Origin: an uncultured bacterium
GTDB taxonomy: Bacteria > Bacillota_I > Bacilli_A > RFN20 > CAG-826
Assembly (NCBI GenBank): GCA_949299195.1
Contig: CASFZN010000019.1
Coordinates: forward strand, 1-64,000
Length of the DNA stretch: 64,000 nucleotides
Reading direction: 5' to 3'
The position numbers and the translations under genes are program-made. Under the pieces are notes generated by a model that was given only the letters and a program-made list of their open reading frames with translations, was not told the DNA's origin and did no database searches. Below, piece after piece: positions 17,189 to 24,416 of this stretch (positions are counted from its first letter, which is position 1; the number at the start of each line of letters is the position of its first letter).

Positions 17189-17475
17189 ATAGATGGAAGG
17201 TTTATTACAATAGACAAAATAAACATTCAGGAATTACTTGGGAAGAATACGATGATATTTGGGTTAACTTTACTGTTACTCACTCTAATAATTCTTCTGT
17301 AAGTAATATAAAACTTTCTAGTAATCCTAATAAAAATGATTCTAGAGATACATATATAAGAAACACTTCAAACAAAACAAAAAAATTTTTAAAAGGTAAG
17401 CAACTTAAAAATTTTAAAGTTTCAGATAAGGATAAGAAGAAAATTTATAAACTTATGAGAAATAAAAAAAGATAG
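17185..17475 (+). CDS. small basic protein without ATG (family member 2)
   Basis: An open frame of about 96 codons with coding character: WKVYYNRQNKHSGITWEEYDD, a THS motif, IKLSSNPNKNDSRDTYI and a basic end. No ATG, GTG or TTG lies near its start. It either begins at AUA 17185, is reached by a -1 slip from AAA AAA TAA of the preceding gene, or is a broken gene. The layout matches the ORF at 9300-9611. Its stop lies inside a three-way-junction structure (17470-17524). Confidence 0.5.
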   Translation: MNRWKVYYNRQNKHSGITWEEYDDIWVNFTVTHSNNSSVSNIKLSSNPNKNDSRDTYIRNTSNKTKKFLKGKQLKNFKVSDKDKKKIYKLMRNKKR

Positions 17476-17524
17476 ACGGAAACTTTTACATTTCCGAACT
17501 TCTCTAAGGAAGTTATGTCTATCT
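17470..17524 (+). ncRNA. three-way junction (cloverleaf-like) structure
   Basis: A perfect outer stem AGATAGAC/GTCTATCT (17470-17477 with 17517-17524) encloses two perfect hairpins, GGAAA/TTTCC (17478-17495) and AACTTC/GAAGTT (17497-17514). It has no T tract directly after it. It may be a structured RNA or, in single-stranded DNA, a replication or packaging signal. Confidence 0.5.
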
Positions 17525-17587
17525 GTTACTTATATTTTACTTAAATAAAGATAAAAGTAAATAAAAAATTAATAAGGACTGGTGAAT

Positions 17588-17944
17588 ATGAAAGAAAAAA
17601 CTAATGATAAATGGAAATTATTATTAATTATTCTAATAGGATTTTTAGCTATTGTTATTGGATATTATTTCATCAGTCCTTATATAAAAATTTTTAATGG
17701 AATTCATGTAGAACTTAATGAATTAGTAAATAAATATTATGTATCTGATGATAGTAATTATTTACTTTTAATTGATGAAGATAATTGTTTTTTAACTGAT
17801 GGTAATAATGATAAAACATTTAATTTTACATATGAAGAAGGCTTAATTTCTTCAACTGAAGATAATTTTATTGTCCTTACTTCAAGTAGTTTACGGTATA
17901 TAGAAGGGGGATGTTACTTTTATGAATATAATGAAGAAAATTAA
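17588..17944 (+). CDS. hypothetical single-pass membrane protein (118 aa)
   Basis: ATG 17588 is chosen because AAGGA lies 9 bases upstream; the GTG at 17582 is too close. Residues 10-32 are a membrane helix (KLLLIILIGFLAIVIGYYFI) followed by a ~85-residue acidic external or periplasmic domain. Its end overlaps the start of the 747-residue ATPase by 23 bases, which implies coupled expression and perhaps physical partnership. Confidence 0.65.
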   Translation: MKEKTNDKWKLLLIILIGFLAIVIGYYFISPYIKIFNGIHVELNELVNKYYVSDDSNYLLLIDEDNCFLTDGNNDKTFNFTYEEGLISSTEDNFIVLTSSSLRYIEGGCYFYEYNEEN

Positions 17945-20165
17945 AAATAAGAGATATTTTATCCCTTCTTTAATTATTGTTTTATTAATTATTACTCTAG
18001 GTTCAATTTTTTCATATGGATCATATTTTAAAATTGGACTTTCATTAGAATTTTTTATTAATAGTTGTGTTACTTATTTCCAAAGTTTATTAAGAATTGA
18101 AACAAGTGATGTTTATACTACTTTTGATTTGATAAAGGATGTAAATATGGGGGTAGTGGATTCCTCACCAGTCATTTCCACTATCCCTTTATTTGCATTA
18201 TCTTTTAATTTAGATAATTTAGTTCTTTACTTAAAAGAAGGCTTTTTTATGGCTTTTGACTATTATTCATTTATAAATTACTTTTCTGGATTTATTAATG
18301 TTTTTAGTTATTTAAATTTTATAGTTTTAATTTTAATTTTCTTAATAGCTTTAAAGATATTTATTTCTTCTATTTCATTTAACGAAGTAGATCCAGGAAA
18401 GATTGGATATACAAAAAAATATAAAGGATTTGAAAATTTTATTTATAAAGTTTTTCATCCTATTTATATATATTTAAAGAATTTTTATAAATATATTAAA
18501 GAAAAGAAGATTTTAACTTTAATAATTGTTTTACTTTTAGTTTATTCTAACTGCATTTCTATTATTATTGATTTATTCGCTTACTTTTTCTATTTTTCTT
18601 CTAGTTTTGACTTAATGTTAATTTTAGAAGCTTTAGTTAGTTCAATATATTTAGTATTTCCTATTATTAGCCAAATTAATTTATTTGGATGGATAGTTAT
18701 CTTCTATTTAATTTTTGATTATATAAGAAGAAAAAGAGCTTTAAATTTATTAATTTCTTTAGAAAGTTCAAACTTAAAGTTCTGTGATACTAAATTAGGA
18801 CTTGTTAATTTATTCGATGGATTAATGGGTGGCTTTAAAACTTCTACTATTACTGATTTTGCTTTGACAACATCCAAATTATTTAGATATAGCATTAATG
18901 ATAATTTATATAAATATCGTTCAATGTTGCCTTACTTTAATTTTTCTTATTTAGAAAAATATGTTGAAAGACTAGCTTTAGAAAATACTGTTTATAATCA
19001 TGCTCAACTTGAATATTTATTAGAATTGAGATTTAAAATTGCTAACACTTCTTTAACTAGCTATAAATCATATTATTATTTTTCTTATGATTTTAAAAAA
19101 TATAAAGATTATTACTGGGATGGAACTAAGAAAATTACTCTTGATTATATTTTAATAGAGTACGCCAAGAATTATTTTTATTATTTTACTCAAAATAATT
19201 ACATTTATTCTAACTATCCTATTAAAACTATTGAAGCTGTAATTAATCGTGGTTATTATCCAGAATATGCTTGTCACTATTTTTTCATTAAGGAAGAAGA
19301 ATATGATCTAACTGCTAGATTTTCGCATTGTATAAATCTTAATGAAATAAGAATTAAAAAATATTTCAATGATTTAAATAATTTTAATTTTAATAAAAAG
19401 GATAAAGACTTATCACCTTTATTCTCTTTTGGTGTTGTTGCTTATGCTGAAGCTGAAAAAGATTTGGGTAATCAAAATACTAATAAAATTTATGATTTAA
19501 AAGATTTAAATGCTAATCCTTTAAATGATGGAACAGATTTAATTTTAAAAATGATTCGTCATGTTTGTAATTTGAATTTTAAGCCATACATTAAATTGTT
19601 TTTAGATATGCAACGATTCGGCGATTTAGCTAGTAAATATAAAGATATTTCTACTTCTTTAATTAGAGCCGTTAATGTTCAAGATAAACTAGCTTTAAGA
19701 TTATGGACTATCGAAGGTATTTTCTGTCGATTTGTTATTAGGAAAAGAAAAGAAATAGATCATGAAATGAAAACAACCAGAAATAGATTTGGTATCTTAT
19801 ATTACATTTTTAATAAATGTACTTATTTCATCGAAAATTATTACAACAAAAATATTAATAAATATTCTTATAAAAAGTTAACTCTACTTGTTAAAGGTAG
19901 GGAAGAGGATGAAGGAGAAGAATATTCATACTTTTTAATTAACGCTAAGATCTTTGCTGATTCTTATAGAACTGACTCTCACTACTCATTGTTTAAGTCA
20001 GTTTTGAAAAAATCCAAAAAAGGTGTTTATTCAAATGACTTATATTCTGGATTAAATGCTACTGTAGGAGAAATGAACTCCCAACATAGCTATTTTAATG
20101 ATCGATTAGAAAGATTATTTGAGGATAACCTTAAAGCTGATAAAGGAGAAGATATATATGAGTAA
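17922..20165 (+). CDS. membrane ATPase upstream of rep (TcpA/Zot-like)
   Basis: A 747-residue protein. Residues 1-280 contain about six membrane helices. At about residue 297 is a P-loop-like GLMGGFKTS, in which the usual final glycine of GxxxxGKT is Phe. FGVVAYAEAEKDLGNQ (about 501) is a likely Walker B region and LDMQRFGDLASKY (about 560) resembles the sensor region of FtsK/HerA-type coupling or Zot-like ATPases. It would act at the membrane to drive DNA or virion export. The position directly before rep matches ConQ-NicK and TcpA-MobT pairs. No other secretion ATPase was found. Family assignment is tentative. Confidence 0.55.
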   Translation: MNIMKKIKNKRYFIPSLIIVLLIITLGSIFSYGSYFKIGLSLEFFINSCVTYFQSLLRIETSDVYTTFDLIKDVNMGVVDSSPVISTIPLFALSFNLDNLVLYLKEGFFMAFDYYSFINYFSGFINVFSYLNFIVLILIFLIALKIFISSISFNEVDPGKIGYTKKYKGFENFIYKVFHPIYIYLKNFYKYIKEKKILTLIIVLLLVYSNCISIIIDLFAYFFYFSSSFDLMLILEALVSSIYLVFPIISQINLFGWIVIFYLIFDYIRRKRALNLLISLESSNLKFCDTKLGLVNLFDGLMGGFKTSTITDFALTTSKLFRYSINDNLYKYRSMLPYFNFSYLEKYVERLALENTVYNHAQLEYLLELRFKIANTSLTSYKSYYYFSYDFKKYKDYYWDGTKKITLDYILIEYAKNYFYYFTQNNYIYSNYPIKTIEAVINRGYYPEYACHYFFIKEEEYDLTARFSHCINLNEIRIKKYFNDLNNFNFNKKDKDLSPLFSFGVVAYAEAEKDLGNQNTNKIYDLKDLNANPLNDGTDLILKMIRHVCNLNFKPYIKLFLDMQRFGDLASKYKDISTSLIRAVNVQDKLALRLWTIEGIFCRFVIRKRKEIDHEMKTTRNRFGILYYIFNKCTYFIENYYNKNINKYSYKKLTLLVKGREEDEGEEYSYFLINAKIFADSYRTDSHYSLFKSVLKKSKKGVYSNDLYSGLNATVGEMNSQHSYFNDRLERLFEDNLKADKGEDIYE

Positions 20166-21411
20166 AATTTTTTCATTGACAGAATTTAACTCCTTTATGA
20201 AGAGCACTAGGGGGGTTAGTAATACCCCCCTAGTGCAAGTAAAAAAGAAAAATTTTTGTATCGATTATTTATCGGTAGTTATCGACAAAAAGTTTATTTT
20301 TGATACCATCTTCGCTGACGAGGTCATGAAAGCACTTTCTATTGACAAAAATGTTGCTGTAAGGAAGTGCGGTTTAAATGGTTATGATGTTGGATATTTA
20401 TTCAATGAATATATATCTATTTATACTGGTGGAGAATTTACAAAAAAAGATGGAAAAGAAACAACTCAAATTGAATTAAAAGGTGAAGGATGTAGAAAAT
20501 TTGAAGAGTTAGGTGGTTCTTGGATAGAACTTTTTGAATTTTTAATTAAAAATGAGTTTGATTTTAAAAGAATAGATTTAGCTTATGATGATTTTGAAGG
20601 AACTTTAAATTATGACACTTTATTAGAGAAAGTTGTGAATCATGAATTTGTAAGTTGTTCAAAAAAATTACCAGTAATTTTGTTTTCTAAATTTGGAAAT
20701 GAATATAAAGGCTTTTCTATTACTTTTGGTTCTAGAAATTCATCTAGAAGTTTACAAATTTATGATAAAAAAAGTGAAAGAATGAATAAAAATTTTGCAT
20801 ATATCGATTGTAAAACTTGGACTCGTTGTGAGATAAGATTTAGAAACGATTATGCAAATGAAATTAAAGAAAGTGTTCTTGTTTCATTATATGAAAATAA
20901 GTTTGATTTACTCGTTAAATCATTGATTAGAAATGTTGTTGATTTTAAAGAATATTATGATTCAGATAACACGGCTAGATTAAAGACTTGGAAAGTTTGG
21001 GATAAATTTTTAGATGAATCAGTGCGTATCAAAATTGTCAGACAATATGATTTAGAAAAATCTTTATGTAAAAAAGCAAACTGGATGAAACGAAGTGTAG
21101 CTAAAACATTAATGGATTTATATTTATCTAATCCAAATTACTTCTATTCATTAATTAATTTCTTAATTATTTCTAAAATTGAAAAACTTGATAATGAAGA
21201 TTTATGTGTTGTTAATAATGGATCAGATAAATTTCATTCAAATAATAGATTTAGAAACAAAGAAGAATTAGTTAAATTCATAAAAGATAATTTAATGGTC
21301 GAATCGTTTAACATTGAATATCTACGAAGTCTTTTAGGAAATGATGTAAATGAAACAATTATGAATTTAGAAAAGATAATAAAAGGTGAGGATTATTTAT
21401 ATGATGAATAA
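20158..21411 (+). CDS. Rep_trans-family replication initiator / MobT-like relaxase
   Basis: ATG 20158, with AAAGGAG upstream, overlaps the ATPase stop by 8 bases. The 418-residue product has the Rep_trans signature: GEGCRKFEELGG-SWIELFEFL, KRIDLAYDDFEG (about residue 138), ITFGSRNSSRSLQIYDKKSE (about 185-206, with the candidate catalytic Tyr) and WTRCEIRFRN. In this family (RepC, NicK, MobT) a Tyr nicks DNA to start rolling-circle replication or transfer. A GC-rich palindrome lies within codons 16-27. The C-terminal 180 residues are less conserved. Confidence 0.8.
   Translation: MSKIFSLTEFNSFMKSTRGVSNTPLVQVKKKNFCIDYLSVVIDKKFIFDTIFADEVMKALSIDKNVAVRKCGLNGYDVGYLFNEYISIYTGGEFTKKDGKETTQIELKGEGCRKFEELGGSWIELFEFLIKNEFDFKRIDLAYDDFEGTLNYDTLLEKVVNHEFVSCSKKLPVILFSKFGNEYKGFSITFGSRNSSRSLQIYDKKSERMNKNFAYIDCKTWTRCEIRFRNDYANEIKESVLVSLYENKFDLLVKSLIRNVVDFKEYYDSDNTARLKTWKVWDKFLDESVRIKIVRQYDLEKSLCKKANWMKRSVAKTLMDLYLSNPNYFYSLINFLIISKIEKLDNEDLCVVNNGSDKFHSNNRFRNKEELVKFIKDNLMVESFNIEYLRSLLGNDVNETIMNLEKIIKGEDYLYDE
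20204..20236. promoter_or_regulatory. oriT / double-strand-origin-like palindrome inside rep
   Basis: Perfect 13 bp arms GCACTAGGGGGGT and ACCCCCCTAGTGC with a 7-base loop TAGTAAT. Six-G and six-C tracts are exceptional in this AT-rich sequence. From memory, oriT of ICEBs1 and Tn916 also have ACCCCCC...GGGGGG arms around a CTAAC-containing loop near their Rep_trans relaxase gene. Here CTAAC occurs on the minus strand at the loop edge. Confidence 0.7.
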
Positions 21412-21700
21412 TGTTTATAAAATTAAGGTTATTTTTTACGACAAATTTGGGAAAGCTTATTCTTATTTTAAAAGAGATTCTAATTTAAATGATTTAGAGT
21501 TTTGTAATTTATTAGAAGCTAAAAATTATTTTAGAAAGAAGTTTTTAAATAAATATGAAATCCGATTATTTAAATTTCGTTTTAATTCTGAATTTAAAAA
21601 TCCATCAGATTTTGACTATCAAGAAGTATATTTCATTTCTGAGATTATTAAGCTTAAAAATAAAAAGAAAAGTATTGTTTATAAATTTATTTTAGATTAA
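21401..21700 (+). CDS. hypothetical protein (99 aa)
   Basis: Start at ATG 21401, preceded by AAAGGTGAGG, overlapping the rep stop by 11 bases. A 99-residue basic, aromatic-rich soluble protein (KIKVIFYDKFGKAYSYFKRD ... NKYEIRLFKFRFNSEF) that is probably beta-rich. No family is recognised. Coupling to rep suggests a replication accessory such as an ssDNA-binding protein (an inference). Confidence 0.65.
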   Translation: MMNNVYKIKVIFYDKFGKAYSYFKRDSNLNDLEFCNLLEAKNYFRKKFLNKYEIRLFKFRFNSEFKNPSDFDYQEVYFISEIIKLKNKKKSIVYKFILD

Positions 21701-21710
21701 CGGAGGATTT

Positions 21711-22058
21711 ATGAGAAAGTTTGTAAATATAAATAAGGTTTATAGAGTTTATGATAAAGATTTAGGATTAGGAAAGAATAAAAAAGGTTTTCATCATGTA
21801 ATACTGGTGCGGAAAAATGAAAAAAAACAGATATGTAGAGTTAAAACTATTACTTCATTAGAAAAAAGGCATAATGGAAAGTTAAGTTATAATTTCGAAG
21901 CTCTTAAAAAAGCAAAAGAAGGAATAATAACCCCGTTTTCAGTTAAAGAATTAAATACTGAGCATTGGTCAGGAATTTATAACAAATCTAAAGTTATAAG
22001 TTTTAAAAAATTAAAAAGAGCAACAAAAAATTATAAAAAACCTAAAAAGTTATATTAA
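21711..22058 (+). CDS. small basic protein (family member 3)
   Basis: ATG 21711, preceded by CGGAGG. 115 residues with KVYRVYDKDLG..KNKKGFHHVILVRKN, CRVKTITS, a KAKEGIITPFSV block and a very basic tail. The order H-h-h, T-S, G-I-I recalls the ORFs at 9300 and 17185 and, more distantly, the MazF/PemK-type beta-barrel. That resemblance is weak and function is unknown. Three hairpins follow immediately. Confidence 0.6.
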   Translation: MRKFVNINKVYRVYDKDLGLGKNKKGFHHVILVRKNEKKQICRVKTITSLEKRHNGKLSYNFEALKKAKEGIITPFSVKELNTEHWSGIYNKSKVISFKKLKRATKNYKKPKKLY

Positions 22059-22068
22059 AAAGAAAAAT

Positions 22069-22138
22069 GCTCCAAAATATTGGAGCCATCTCTTATTTGT
22101 TAATAAGAGAAGAGGAAATATCCTCTTAACACTTTTTT
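22069..22138 (+). ncRNA. array of three hairpins ending in T-tract
   Basis: GCTCCAA-aata-TTGGAGC, then TCTCTTATT-tgtt-AATAAGAGA, then AAGAGGA-aata-TCCTCTT, spaced by 2 and 0 bases and followed by ACACTTTTTT. The last hairpin works as a terminator; three in a row is more than termination requires. Confidence 0.5.
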
Positions 22139-22172
22139 ATTTTATCAAAATTGATTAAAAAGTAAATCAAAT

Positions 22173-23231
22173 ATGTCTATATATAAAGATAAAGATCGTT
22201 ACATAGTTAAAGTTTGTATTAATGGAAGACAAATTTTAAGAAGAAAATATTTAGGAAGAATTATTGCTACTAAGCAAATGGCTTTAGATTGCGAAAGAGA
22301 TTTATTTTTACAATATAGTGATGAACAAAAGGATTATGAAATCAATGATTTGTTTAACCTTTTTGAAGAATATTTATTTAAAAAATATAAAGAAACTTCA
22401 GCAAAAAGATATTTGAATAGTTTCAATTATGTTATTAAAAAATATTTTGTTAAGAAAAAGATTTCAAACATTACTAGAAGTTATTGTGAATTTTTGAATG
22501 ACTCAATTAATAATCTTCCATATTCAGGAATTGAGATTTATATATTTTTAGTTAAAATTTTTATAAATTTTTTATCTTTATATGGATTAAAAATTAATAG
22601 TTCTGTTTTTTATGTTTATAAAAGATCAAGAATAAAGAAAAAAGATTATAAGTATTATTCTTTTAAAGAATTTTTAAAGCTTATAAAAGTTATAGATGAT
22701 TCAAAAGATAAGTTAATATTTTCACTTCTTTTTTATTATGGGTTAAGAGTTGGAGAGTTAAGAGCTTTGCAAGTTAAGGATTTTAAAAAGGATAGAATTT
22801 CAATTAATAAAGAATTAACTAATAAGGGAAGGTTTGGTGGACAAAAAATATTAGATCCAAAAACTTCTTCTTCATTTAGAGAATATCCATATGTAAGAGA
22901 TATTAAAAAATTATTTGATGCTGTTGTTATAGAAAATAAGCTTGAAGAAGATGATTTTATTTTTATTAATAAAAAACAAAATAAAGTAATCGGAGAATCA
23001 TCCATTAGAAGAAAGTTGGATGAATATTCTTCGCTAGCTAAATTAAAAAGAATTAAGATTCATGAGTTTAGACATTCATGTGCAACTTATTTAATTAATA
23101 AAGATATAGATCCAAAAGATATTGCTTCCTGGCTTGGTCATTCAAGTGTTGATACAACTTTAAGAGTTTATTCTCATTTATTGCCAATAAGGAAAGAAAA
23201 TATCAAAAATATATTCAATAAGGAGGAATAA
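22173..23231 (+). CDS. int: tyrosine site-specific recombinase (integrase)
   Basis: A 352-residue protein with N-terminal AP2-like and SAM-like DNA-binding domains and a C-terminal catalytic domain. The Arg lies in YGLRVGELRAL (about residue 192), HxxR in HEFRHSCATYL (about 296-299), His in LGHSSVDTT and the nucleophile in RVYSHL (about 332). It lies next to the intact tRNA-Glu and would recombine the tRNA 3' end with the circular element. ATG 22173 lacks a strong SD, perhaps keeping expression low. The next ORF starts 2 bases after it. Confidence 0.92.
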   Translation: MSIYKDKDRYIVKVCINGRQILRRKYLGRIIATKQMALDCERDLFLQYSDEQKDYEINDLFNLFEEYLFKKYKETSAKRYLNSFNYVIKKYFVKKKISNITRSYCEFLNDSINNLPYSGIEIYIFLVKIFINFLSLYGLKINSSVFYVYKRSRIKKKDYKYYSFKEFLKLIKVIDDSKDKLIFSLLFYYGLRVGELRALQVKDFKKDRISINKELTNKGRFGGQKILDPKTSSSFREYPYVRDIKKLFDAVVIENKLEEDDFIFINKKQNKVIGESSIRRKLDEYSSLAKLKRIKIHEFRHSCATYLINKDIDPKDIASWLGHSSVDTTLRVYSHLLPIRKENIKNIFNKEE

Positions 23232-23233
23232 AA

Positions 23234-23545
23234 ATGTTATTAGTAAAGTTGAATGATAAACTAATGTTTAATGGAGATAAAAATAAATCTCATTTATATT
23301 TAGTTTATAAAAATAAAAATAAAGTTAAATATTTAAGACAATTAACTCATTTATATATAAAGGATGAAAAAAGATTTAAACAAGTAAAACGCGGAATATT
23401 GGAAAAATATAATGTTAGTGGTTTTGATACAATACAAGGTGTTAAAGTTGATAAATATAAAAATTTAAATAATTTGAAGATTCATGATGTTAAAAAAATT
23501 AGCAATTTTTATAAGTATGTTAAGGTTTATAAAAAGAGAAAATAA
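23234..23545 (+). CDS. small basic protein (family member 4)
   Basis: ATG 23234, preceded by AAGGAGGA which lies inside the end of int. 103 residues, very Lys-rich, with HLYLVYKNKNKVKYLRQLTHLY, VKRGILEKYNVSGFDTIQGV and a basic tail. The pattern loosely follows the other small basic proteins of the element. Two nested hairpins follow at 23548-23631. It is co-translated with int, so a directionality factor is one possibility, but no HTH is evident. Confidence 0.6.
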   Translation: MLLVKLNDKLMFNGDKNKSHLYLVYKNKNKVKYLRQLTHLYIKDEKRFKQVKRGILEKYNVSGFDTIQGVKVDKYKNLNNLKIHDVKKISNFYKYVKVYKKRK

Positions 23546-23547
23546 AA

Positions 23548-23631
23548 AAACCTAGCTTCAACCTTTAAATAAAGGGCTAGGTTTAGAAAGACTCTTCTTT
23601 ATACTTGTACTTCGTATAAGCACCGTCTTTT
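23548..23631 (+). ncRNA. two nested hairpins
   Basis: AAACCTAGC/GCTAGGTTT (23548-23584) encloses CCTTT-aaat-AAAGG. It is followed by AAAGAC/GTCTTT (23587-23630) enclosing TTATAC/GTATAA, and then TTT. The remaining bases up to 23716 hold no gene. Confidence 0.45.
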
Positions 23632-23716
23632 TGCCAAGAAAAATATAACATATTTTATTCTTAGGGAAAAGTAAATTATTCAATGTCAAGTAAATTTCTT
23701 TTTTTGATTTGAAGCT

Positions 23717-23862
23717 TTTAAATAATTTTTAAAGGTTTACTAGAATTTTTTTACACTGTAAAACAAATTGCGTTTGATACAATTGATACAATTTTTTGAG
23801 GTTCAAAAATAAAAAAAACGCGATAGTTATCGCGATTTTTGCAAGATGGTGACCTATACGGG
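23717..23862. repeat. attR: right direct repeat at tRNA-Glu
   Basis: 146 bp matching 6754-6897 with about eight substitutions and two single-base indels by eye. It covers the 3' end of tRNA-Glu and 130 bp beyond it, including its terminator (23811-23840). The tRNA-internal 16 bases are identical. Confidence 0.85.
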
Positions 23863-23923
23863 ATTCGAACCCATGAATGCATGCGTGAAAGGCATGTGAG
23901 TTAAGCCGCTTCTCCAATAGGCC
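23847..23923 (-). tRNA. tRNA-Glu (UUC), integration site
   Basis: 77 nt with encoded CCA. The anticodon loop CCTTTCACG gives UUC, and the acceptor stem is GGCCTAT/ATAGGTC. The T-arm GGGTTCGAATCCC is intact. Its 3' end is supplied by the element. A terminator follows on the minus strand. Confidence 0.95.
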
Positions 23924-23931
23924 ATAATTTG

Positions 23932-24006
23932 TGGCGCTGACTATAGGACTCGAACCTACAACCGATCGGTTAACAGCCGATTGCTCTACCATTGAGCTAA
24001 GTCAGC
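23932..24006 (-). tRNA. tRNA-Asn (GUU)
   Basis: 75 nt with CCA. The acceptor is CTGACT-type, anticodon loop CTGTTAACC gives GUU. It lies 8 bases upstream of tRNA-Glu and is likely co-transcribed with it. Confidence 0.95.
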
Positions 24007-24085
24007 AGTCAGCGGATTTGCGCTTTAATAATATAGCAAAGGCCGGCTGAAAAAACAATAATAAATTTATAATTTTATAAATTAA

Positions 24086-24307
24086 TTATAATTTTTTTTC
24101 AATAACAGTTAATAAGTCCCCAACAGTCTTAATGTCTTTGGTTTCTTCTGCTTCAAAAGAGATATCAAATTTTTCTTCTAATTCTAAGATAAATTCAACA
24201 ACATCTAAAGAATCTAATCCATATGTTGATAAGGTTGCGCCTCTATCAATTTCGTCAATTTTTAATTTTTCTTTAATTAAAACTTCAACTTCTGCAATTC
24301 TACTCAT
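24086..24307 (-). CDS. acpP: acyl carrier protein
   Basis: Starts at ATG 24307 (GGAGGC about 9 bases upstream), giving 73 residues. The phosphopantetheine Ser lies in YGLDSLDVVEFI and length is normal for ACP. It carries acyl chains for type II fatty-acid or phospholipid synthesis in the cytosol. The Tad pilin gene lies upstream but is separated by a terminator, so it has its own promoter. The sequence up to 24382 is upstream read-through, not coding. Confidence 0.93.
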   Translation of the reverse strand: MSRIAEVEVLIKEKLKIDEIDRGATLSTYGLDSLDVVEFILELEEKFDISFEAEETKDIKTVGDLLTVIEKKL

Positions 24308-24365
24308 AGTATTTTTGCCTCCGAATATTATTATATTAAAAATGAATAATTTAGAAAATAATAAA

Positions 24366-24394
24366 GTTAAAAAGTCCTCCACTTTCAGAGGACT
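24366..24394 (-). terminator. terminator of the Tad operon
   Basis: AGTCCTC-N8-GAGGACT followed on the minus strand by a T run. It lies just after the pilin gene stop. Confidence 0.75.
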
Positions 24395-24416
24395 CTTTAA
24401 GTTATATGAATATTAA

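Larger units (their letters stand above)
6882..23862 (+). mobile_element. 17 kb integrated element in tRNA-Glu
   Basis: Bounded by direct repeats that include the tRNA-Glu 3' end, with a tyrosine integrase gene next to the intact tRNA. Cargo: two XRE regulators, Rep_trans initiator, membrane ATPase, four large exported proteins, many small ORFs and two micro-ORF modules. The ATPase-then-Rep order with a GC palindrome at the start of rep recalls ConQ-NicK of ICEBs1 and Orf21-Orf20 of Tn916. No VirB4, VirB6 or peptidoglycan hydrolase was recognised, so it is not a complete conjugative element. A filamentous-phage-like lifestyle is an alternative. The first 200 bp (6898-7103) hold no gene. Confidence 0.8.

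Noticed and set aside
17185-17290. Hydrophobic peptide in another frame (MIFGLTLLLLTL...)
   Set aside because: It overlaps the better-coding frame of the small basic protein and has no ribosome site.
20217-20230. Geminivirus/CRESS-type nonanucleotide (TATTAC) in the palindrome loop
   Set aside because: TATTAC appears on the minus strand, but the initiator is of the Rep_trans type, not a HUH CRESS Rep, and the G6/C6 arms fit oriT of Rep_trans elements better.
7021-23640. CRISPR array or cas genes
   Set aside because: The hairpins and repeats are few, different from each other and not regularly spaced; no Cas-like protein is present.
6882-23862. Complete integrative conjugative element
   Set aside because: No VirB4/ConE-type ATPase, VirB6-like channel or peptidoglycan hydrolase could be recognised, so autonomous conjugation is not supported.
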